Shown piece after piece: positions 58,303-64,000 of a DNA stretch of 64,000 bases (position 1 is its first letter; every line of letters begins with the position of its first letter). The stretch is from Hymenobacter negativus. Its GTDB lineage: Bacteria; Bacteroidota; Bacteroidia; Cytophagales; Hymenobacteraceae. The stretch spans positions 372,001 to 436,000 of the forward strand of contig NZ_JAEDAE010000004.1 of NCBI RefSeq assembly GCF_016056375.1, given 5' to 3'. The translations under genes and the position numbers were made by a program. Under the pieces are notes generated by a model. The model did no database searches, was not told where the DNA came from, and was given only the letters and a program-made list of their open reading frames with translations.

Positions 58303-59460
58303 ATGAACTCCTTTTTGCGCTGCTCTTTTTTTCATCCTCTCCTGCTGACTGCCGCGGCCGGCTGGCTGACGGCGGGCCTCAGCGGCTGCTCGGCCAAGGC
58401 CGAAAAGGACACCGTGGAAGCCCCGCCCGAGGTGCCGGTTGTTACGCTCAAAACCTCCAGCCAGAGCCTGCACCGCGACTACGTGGCCGACATCCAGGCC
58501 GTGCGCAACGTGGAGGTGCGCGCCCAGGTGGCGGGTTTCCTCGAACACATTTACGTGGACGAGGGCAAGCCCGTGAAAAAGGGCCAGCCACTGTTTCGCA
58601 TCAACGCCAGCGCCTACCGCAACAAGCTGAGCCAGGCCCAGGCGGCCGTAGCCAGCGCCCAGGCCCAAGCCGCTGCCGTACGCGTCGAGAGCGACCGGGT
58701 GAAGCTGCTAGTCGATAAAAACGTCATCGCCAAAACCGAGTTAAAGCTCACTAACAGTAAGATACGCGAGGCCGATGCCCGCGTGGCCGATGCCCGCGCC
58801 GGCGAAGCGGCCGCCCGCCTCAGCCTGAGCTACACGCTGGTGCGCGCCCCCTTCGATGGCGTGATTGACCGCATTCCGCTGAAAATGGGCAGCGTGGTGG
58901 AGGAAGGCACGCTGCTCACCACGGTGTCGGATTTGAGCTCGGTGTTTGCCTACTTCGACGTGGCCGAGGGCAGCTACATGAACTATACCAAGGCCCGCCG
59001 CGAGCACCCCGAGTTGCATTCCGATTCGGTGCGCCTTACGCTGGCTAACGGCGAAGTGTACCCGCTCACGGGCCACATCGAAACGGCCGAAAGCGAGTTC
59101 AACCCCAACACCGGCTCCATTGCCCTGCGTGCCCGCTTCCCCAACCCCGACCGCCTGCTCAAACACGGCGCCTCCGGCAAAGTCCGCCTCACCGACCAAC
59201 TGCCCGCAGCGCTACTGCTGCCACAGAAAGCGGTGTTCGAGATTCAGGACCAGAACTTTGTGTACGTGGTGGACCAGGCCGGCGTGACGCACACCCGCAG
59301 CTTCAAGCCGCAAACGCGGCTGGGCGATTTCTACGTGGTGAAGGAAGGCCTGAAACCCGGCGAGCGGGTAGTGTACGAAGGCGCGCCGGAGCTGCACGAC
59401 CAGCAGCGCATCAAAGTCAAACCCGTGCTGCTGGACACGGCCGCCGTGGCCGCGCAGTGA
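58303..59460 (+). CDS. RND efflux periplasmic adaptor (membrane fusion lipoprotein)
   Basis: A 385-residue adaptor: signal peptide with lipobox (LSGC, Cys29), a lipoyl domain (VRAQVAGFLEHIYVDEGKPV), an Ala/Gln helical hairpin (about 115-165), the second lipoyl half (RAPFDGVIDRIPLKMGSVV), a beta-barrel and a membrane-proximal domain (LLPQKAVFEIQDQNFVYVVD). It couples the RND pump to the outer-membrane channel. It is separated from the pump gene by a 206-base inverted-repeat element. ATG 58303 begins the lipoprotein signal. Confidence 0.94.
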   Translation: MNSFLRCSFFHPLLLTAAAGWLTAGLSGCSAKAEKDTVEAPPEVPVVTLKTSSQSLHRDYVADIQAVRNVEVRAQVAGFLEHIYVDEGKPVKKGQPLFRINASAYRNKLSQAQAAVASAQAQAAAVRVESDRVKLLVDKNVIAKTELKLTNSKIREADARVADARAGEAAARLSLSYTLVRAPFDGVIDRIPLKMGSVVEEGTLLTTVSDLSSVFAYFDVAEGSYMNYTKARREHPELHSDSVRLTLANGEVYPLTGHIETAESEFNPNTGSIALRARFPNPDRLLKHGASGKVRLTDQLPAALLLPQKAVFEIQDQNFVYVVDQAGVTHTRSFKPQTRLGDFYVVKEGLKPGERVVYEGAPELHDQQRIKVKPVLLDTAAVAAQ

Positions 59461-59461
59461 T

Positions 59462-59667
59462 GTAGCGTGGACTCTGCGAGTCCGCGCCCGATAGAACGTC
59501 TTACAGAGCGCAGCTGAGGCAATTCGCCTGCCTTGTTGCCCTTGCCTTGATTGCCAACTACGCGAAATGCTTCGCTGCACTCTGCAAGGCGTTATGAATC
59601 AGGATTCAGTCTAAACAAGCCACCCTACCCAATCCGCCTAAACGCGGACTCGCAGAGTCCACGCTAC
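59462..59667. repeat. 206-base MITE-like element with 25-base terminal inverted repeats
   Basis: Perfect terminal repeats at 59462-59486 (GTAGCGTGGACTCTGCGAGT...) and 59643-59667 enclose a 156-base core without a long open frame. The arms resemble the nested palindrome at 21908-21962. No clear target-site duplication. It lies inside the RND operon between adaptor and pump. Confidence 0.85.
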
Positions 59668-59672
59668 TGCTT

Positions 59673-62600
59673 ATGTTCGACATCTTCATCCGCCGGCCGA
59701 TTCTCTCGCTGGTGATTTCCGTTTTTCTGGTGCTGCTGGGCGGGCTGGCGCTGTTCACGCTGCCCATCACGCAGTTTCCCGACATCGTGCCGCCGTCGGT
59801 GACCGTGACGGCCAAGTACACCGGGGCCAACGCCGAGGTGTGCGCCAAGGCCGTAGCCACGCCGCTGGAGCGCGCCATCAACGGCGTGCCGGGCATGACC
59901 TACATGAACTCGGTGAGTTCGAACAACGGCGTCACGCTCATCACGGTGTTCTTCGAGGTGGGCACAGACCCCGACCTGGCCGCCGTGGGCGTGCAGAACC
60001 GCGTGACGACGGTGATTGACGAGCTGCCGGAGGAAGTTATTAAGGCGGGGGTGACGACGGAAAAGGAGGTAAACTCCATGCTGCTCTACCTCAACATCAC
60101 GAGCGACGACAAGGGCGCGGGCGAGCAGTTCATCTATAACTTCGCCGATATCAACGTATTGCAGGAGCTCAAGCGCATCAACGGCGTGGGCTTTGCCGAG
60201 ATTATGGGCTCGCGGGAATACTCGATGCGTGTCTGGCTGAAGCCCGACCGCATGGCTGCCTACGAGGTGGGCACCGACGAAATCGTGGACGCCATCCGGG
60301 CCCAGAACGTGGAGGCGGCCCCCGGCAAATCGGGCGAAAGCTCGGGCGGCAAGGCCCAGCAGTTGCAGTACGTGCTGCGCTACACGGGCAAGTTTTTCGA
60401 GCCCGAGCAGTACCGCAACATCGTCATTCGTTCGAACCCCGACGGCTCAGTGCTGCGCCTGAAGGCGGTGGCCGACGTCGAATTCGGCACGCTCACCTAC
60501 GGCATGTCGTCGAAGAACGACGGGCAGCCCTCGGCGGCCATCATGCTGAAGCAGCGGCCGGGCTCGAACGCCAGTGAGGTCATCGAGAACGTGAAAAATC
60601 GCATGGCCGAGCTGCAAAAAACCAGCTTCCCACCCGGCATGAAATACAGCATTGCCTATGACGTATCGCGCTTCCTCGACGCCAGTATTCACGAGGTGCT
60701 GCGCACGCTGGTAGAGGCTTTCCTGCTGGTTTTCATCATTGTGTACCTGTTTTTGCAAGACTGGCGCTCCACGCTGATTCCGGCGCTGGCGGTGCCGGTG
60801 GCACTCATCGGCACGCTGGCCTTCATGCAGATGCTGGGCTTCTCCATTAACTTGCTCACGCTCTTCGCGTTGGTGCTGGCCATTGGCATCGTAGTCGATA
60901 ACGCCATTGTGGTGGTGGAGGCCGTGCACGCCAAGATGGAAGAGAAGCACATGGACGCCCGCAGCGCCACCTTCGAGGCCATGCACGAAATCAGCAGCTC
61001 GCTGATTGCCATTACCCTGGTGATGTCGGCGGTGTTTATTCCGGTGTCGTTCATGGACGGGCCGGTGGGCGTGTTCTACCGGCAGTTTTCGCTCACGCTG
61101 GCCATTGCCATCGTCATTTCGGGCGTGAATGCCATGACGCTGACGCCGGCGCTGTGCGCGCTCATGCTCAAGACGCACGAGGGCGAACGCACGGGCCTGC
61201 TAGGCCGGTTCTTTAAGGGCTTCAACAACAAGTACGAGGGCCTAGCCGGCGGCTACCAGCGCCTGCTGGGCGGCATTGCCGGCCGCCGCGTGGTGACCAT
61301 CGGGGTGCTGCTGCTGTTTTTTGGGGCTACCTGGGGCATCAGCAAGGTGCTGCCGTCGGGCTTCATCCCGACCGAGGACCAGGGCATGGTGTACATCAAC
61401 GTGACCACGCCGGCCGGGGCCACCGTGGAGCGCACCGAGGCCGTGCTGGCCCAGGTGCAGGGCATCGCCCAGAAGCTCAAGCCGGTAGAATCGGTTTCGA
61501 CCCTAGCCGGCTACAGCCTGGTGAACGAGGTGGCGGGTTCCAGCTACGGCATGGGCATGATTAACCTCAAGGCCTGGGATGAGCGGGAGCAGTCGGTGGC
61601 CGAGTTCATCAAGGAGCTGGAAGACAAGACCAAGGGCATTGCCGATGCCGAGATTCAGTTTCTGCCGCCGCCCACGGTGCCGGGCTTCGGCAACAGCAGC
61701 GGCTTCGAATTCCGCCTGCTGGACAAAACGGGCAGCGGCGACTTGCAGAAGACGGCCCAGGCCTCTAAAACCTTCCTGGCGGCGCTGCAAAAAGAGCCCG
61801 CCATCAACGGCGCCTTCACCGGCTTCGACCCCAACTTCCCGCAGTACCTCATCCACGTCGACCAGGACATGGCCGCCAAAAAAGGCGTGACCGTGGACCG
61901 CGCCATGAGCACCCTGCAAACGCTGCTGGGCAGCTACTACGCCTCCAACTTCATCCGTTTCGGCCAGATGTACAAGGTGATGGTGCAGGCCGGCGCCGAG
62001 TACCGCGGCCGCCCCGACGACCTGCTGGCCCTGCACGTGAAAAACAACCGCGGCGAGATGGTGCCTTTCTCCACCTTCGTGAAGCTGGAGCGCGTGTTCG
62101 GCCCCGACCAGCTCACGCGCTACAACATGTACACCTCGGCCATGATTAACGGCGATGCCGCCGCCGGCCACAGCTCGGGCGACGCCATTTCGGCCATCGA
62201 AAAAGTGGCAGCTAAGGTGCTCCCCAAAGGCTTTAGCTACGAATGGAGCGGCATGACCCGCGAGCAAATTCTGAGTGGCGACCAGGCCCTCTACGTCTTC
62301 GGCATCGTGCTCATTTTCGTGTACCTGCTGCTGGCCGCCCAGTACGAAAGCCTGCTGCTGCCGTTGCCAGTGCTGCTGAGCTTGCCCACCGGCATATTCG
62401 GCGCCTTCGTCAGCCTCAAGCTGTTGGGCCTCGAAAACAACATTTACGCCCAGGTGGCACTGGTAATGCTTATTGGTCTGCTGGGGAAAAATGCTATCCT
62501 CGTCATCGAGTTTGCCGAGCAGCGCCGCCGTGCCGGGGCCACCGTGCTGGAAGCTGCCGTGCAAGGGGCCGTGTCCCGCCTGCGCCCCATCCTGATGACC

Positions 62601-62831
62601 TCCTTCGCCTTCATCGCCGGCCTCATCCCGCTGGTAGTGGCCAGCGGCGCGGGGGCTTTGGGAAACCGCTCCATCGGCACGGCCGCAGCGGGTGGCATGC
62701 TCATCGGTACCGTCTTCGGCATGGTGCTGATTCCGGGCCTGTACGTGCTGTTTGCCAGCTTCGAGAAACCGAAGAATCTGGAGGCCGACGCCAAAGTAGA
62801 AGAGGAGGATAAGGTGCTGGTGGCGCATTAA
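59673..62831 (+). CDS. RND efflux pump, HAE1 family (AcrB-like)
   Basis: The 1052-residue inner-membrane pump has the two six-helix halves of HAE1 transporters. It shows FIRRPILSLVISVFLVLLGG at the start, the TM4 region with LALVLAIGIVVDNAIVVVEA (the proton-relay Asp-Asp of AcrB is represented by this segment) and a second GLLGKNAILVIEFAEQ in the C-terminal half. Large periplasmic loops form the porter and docking domains. It extrudes drugs or toxic lipids together with the adaptor upstream and the outer-membrane factor downstream. Confidence 0.96.
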   Translation: MFDIFIRRPILSLVISVFLVLLGGLALFTLPITQFPDIVPPSVTVTAKYTGANAEVCAKAVATPLERAINGVPGMTYMNSVSSNNGVTLITVFFEVGTDPDLAAVGVQNRVTTVIDELPEEVIKAGVTTEKEVNSMLLYLNITSDDKGAGEQFIYNFADINVLQELKRINGVGFAEIMGSREYSMRVWLKPDRMAAYEVGTDEIVDAIRAQNVEAAPGKSGESSGGKAQQLQYVLRYTGKFFEPEQYRNIVIRSNPDGSVLRLKAVADVEFGTLTYGMSSKNDGQPSAAIMLKQRPGSNASEVIENVKNRMAELQKTSFPPGMKYSIAYDVSRFLDASIHEVLRTLVEAFLLVFIIVYLFLQDWRSTLIPALAVPVALIGTLAFMQMLGFSINLLTLFALVLAIGIVVDNAIVVVEAVHAKMEEKHMDARSATFEAMHEISSSLIAITLVMSAVFIPVSFMDGPVGVFYRQFSLTLAIAIVISGVNAMTLTPALCALMLKTHEGERTGLLGRFFKGFNNKYEGLAGGYQRLLGGIAGRRVVTIGVLLLFFGATWGISKVLPSGFIPTEDQGMVYINVTTPAGATVERTEAVLAQVQGIAQKLKPVESVSTLAGYSLVNEVAGSSYGMGMINLKAWDEREQSVAEFIKELEDKTKGIADAEIQFLPPPTVPGFGNSSGFEFRLLDKTGSGDLQKTAQASKTFLAALQKEPAINGAFTGFDPNFPQYLIHVDQDMAAKKGVTVDRAMSTLQTLLGSYYASNFIRFGQMYKVMVQAGAEYRGRPDDLLALHVKNNRGEMVPFSTFVKLERVFGPDQLTRYNMYTSAMINGDAAAGHSSGDAISAIEKVAAKVLPKGFSYEWSGMTREQILSGDQALYVFGIVLIFVYLLLAAQYESLLLPLPVLLSLPTGIFGAFVSLKLLGLENNIYAQVALVMLIGLLGKNAILVIEFAEQRRRAGATVLEAAVQGAVSRLRPILMTSFAFIAGLIPLVVASGAGALGNRSIGTAAAGGMLIGTVFGMVLIPGLYVLFASFEKPKNLEADAKVEEEDKVLVAH

Positions 62832-62876
62832 CGCCCCAACGTGAACCCCGCCTCCAGAACGACAACCAACCCAATC

Positions 62877-64000
62877 ATGCGTTTTCTCCCTGCTTTTCTC
62901 TCGGTTATCCTGTTAGCCACCGGCTGTCGCGTGGCTGCGCCTGATGGTCCGACTACCAGCCCTGCTACTCCCACTGCCTTTTCCAAAACTGCTGCGCCCA
63001 CCGATACCATCAGCGTAGGCAGCACGCCGTGGCGGCAGTTTTTCCAGGACCCGGTGCTGGCGGGGCTCATCGATACGGCGTTGCAGCAGAACCTGGATTT
63101 GAAGGTGGCCGTGCAGCGGGTGGAAGTGTTTCAGGCGCAGTACCTGGCCCGACGTGGGGCGCTGTTTCCGTCGGTTTCGGCCGTGGGCACGGCGGGGCTG
63201 GACCGCTACGGCAAATACACCATGACGGGCATCGGCAACTTCGACACCAATCTCTCGCAGAATATTGCCGACAACCAGCGCGTGCCTACCGCCCTCACGC
63301 CCGACCTGTTCGTGGGCCTGCGCAGCTCTTGGGAAATAGACCTGTGGGGCAAGCTGCGCAGCCGCCGCAAAGCCGCCTACCTGCGCGTGCTAGCCTCGGA
63401 GCAGGGCCGCAACCTAGTGGTGACCAACTTGGTGGCCGACGTAGCCCGCGCCTACTACGAGCTGCTGACCCTGGATAACCAGCTGGCCATTCTGCAGCGC
63501 AACACCCGCTTCCAGCAGGAGGGATTGCGGCTCATCAAAGTGCAGAAAGAGGCCGGGCGCGTCACGCAGCTGGCCGTGCAGCAGTTTGCCGCCCAGGCTC
63601 TGCGCACCGAAAGCCTGGCCTACGAAACCCGTCAACGCATCACCGAAACCGAAACCCAGCTCAACCAACTGCTGGGGCGATACCCGCAGCCCATCCGGCG
63701 CGGTCCGGCGCTGCCCAACCAATCGGGCCTGCCCACCAGGCTTTCGGCGGGCCTGCCCGCCACCGCCCTGCTCCGCCGCCCCGATGTGCGCCAAGCTGAG
63801 TTGGAACTGCAAGCCGGCCGCGCCGAAGTAGACGCCGCCCGCGCCGCCTTCCTACCCACCCTCACTCTCACGCCCTACGTGGGCCTCAACGCCTTCCGCG
63901 CCGACCTGCTGCTCAACCCCAGCTCGGTGGTATTCGGGGCGGTAGCCGGCCTCACCGGCCCCATCCTCAACCGCGCCCAGTACCGGGCCGATTTCCGCGA
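62877..64000 (+). CDS. NodT/TolC family outer-membrane efflux lipoprotein, 3' end outside window
   Basis: From ATG 62877 the visible 374 residues are a lipoprotein signal (MRFLPAFLSVILLATGC, Cys17) and most of an OEP-family channel: WRQFFQDPVLAGLIDTALQQ, an RAGALFPSV-like RRGALFPSVSAV, LRSSWEIDLWGKLRSRRKA and the second-repeat LRRPDVRQAELELQAG. It is the outer-membrane channel of the RND system, starting 45 bases after the pump stop. The frame is open at base 64000, so the C-terminus is missing from the window. Confidence 0.92.
   Translation, partial: MRFLPAFLSVILLATGCRVAAPDGPTTSPATPTAFSKTAAPTDTISVGSTPWRQFFQDPVLAGLIDTALQQNLDLKVAVQRVEVFQAQYLARRGALFPSVSAVGTAGLDRYGKYTMTGIGNFDTNLSQNIADNQRVPTALTPDLFVGLRSSWEIDLWGKLRSRRKAAYLRVLASEQGRNLVVTNLVADVARAYYELLTLDNQLAILQRNTRFQQEGLRLIKVQKEAGRVTQLAVQQFAAQALRTESLAYETRQRITETETQLNQLLGRYPQPIRRGPALPNQSGLPTRLSAGLPATALLRRPDVRQAELELQAGRAEVDAARAAFLPTLTLTPYVGLNAFRADLLLNPSSVVFGAVAGLTGPILNRAQYRADFR

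Noticed and set aside
1..64000. tRNA, rRNA, CRISPR arrays, phage or insertion-sequence genes
   Set aside because: I looked for conserved tRNA/rRNA cores, evenly spaced direct repeats and transposase motifs and saw none; the repeats present are short palindromes.

Overview
The window (64 kb, GC-rich, densely coding on both strands) reads as chromosome of a Bacteroidota bacterium of the Cytophagales type, most like Hymenobacter or a close relative. This is inferred from protein families: TonB-dependent receptors with STN and CarboxypepD_reg domains, DUF4249 lipoproteins, T9SS C-terminal sorting domains, DUF6970, BlaI/M56-TonB pairs, tetratricopeptide histidine kinases with LytTR regulators, and leaders carrying a TAnnTTTG-like -7 element. 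No rRNA, tRNA, CRISPR, phage or transposase gene was seen. Both window edges cut a gene.

Layout. 1-2.0 kb: a truncated secreted protein, an orphan LytTR regulator and a DEDDh exonuclease. 2.4-10.8 kb: an outer-membrane uptake module (secreted protein, STN/TonB receptor, two tandem DUF4249 lipoproteins, MG2-type protein). 10.8-17.5 kb: DUF4197 protein, DNA polymerase I, a lipoprotein, a DoxX-like protein, a serine hydrolase and a DinB protein. 17.6-25.2 kb, minus strand: a 1412-residue T9SS beta-helix protein, a TPR histidine kinase with its LytTR regulator, and a 40-residue Lys-rich peptide. 25.3-32.4 kb: a GAF-GAF sigma-54 activator divergent from a TolC / universal stress protein / HlyD / DHA2-MFS efflux cluster. 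32.5-38.5 kb: a lipoprotein of unknown function, a methyltransferase, a BlaI/M56-TonB pair and a GH37 trehalase. 38.7-45.1 kb: an ECF sigma factor overlapping a membrane-anchored protein with a C-terminal beta-barrel, a T9SS protein and a PorT-like barrel. 45.2-50.4 kb: a vWA lipoprotein-like protein with a SusC-like N-terminus, divergent from a second sigma factor overlapping a zinc-finger/TonB anti-sigma candidate, then a proline iminopeptidase-type hydrolase. 50.5-54.9 kb: a dodecin with a tail, fumarase, GNAT, undecaprenol/diacylglycerol kinase, a DUF6970 lipoprotein and a second DinB. 55.0-64.0 kb: an OmpR/HK pair, gluconokinase, and an RND efflux operon (adaptor, pump, NodT-type outer-membrane factor cut by the window end).

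The recurring theme is envelope biology: three separate signal-to-envelope modules link a cytoplasmic regulator to a TonB-like or beta-barrel periplasmic part (BlaI/M56-TonB; ECF/TM-beta-barrel; ECF/zinc-finger-TM-TonB), beside two tripartite efflux systems. The second theme is intergenic palindromes. At least four families of inverted-repeat elements lie between genes, some inside operons, and three plus-strand genes (uspA-like, fumC, dinB-like) have long C-poor/G-poor inverted arms whose right arm ends just before the start codon. The most promising novel items are these paired leader repeats, the tandem AACTA-N6-TAGTT dyads before blaI, and the ECF sigma / TM-beta-barrel fusion.
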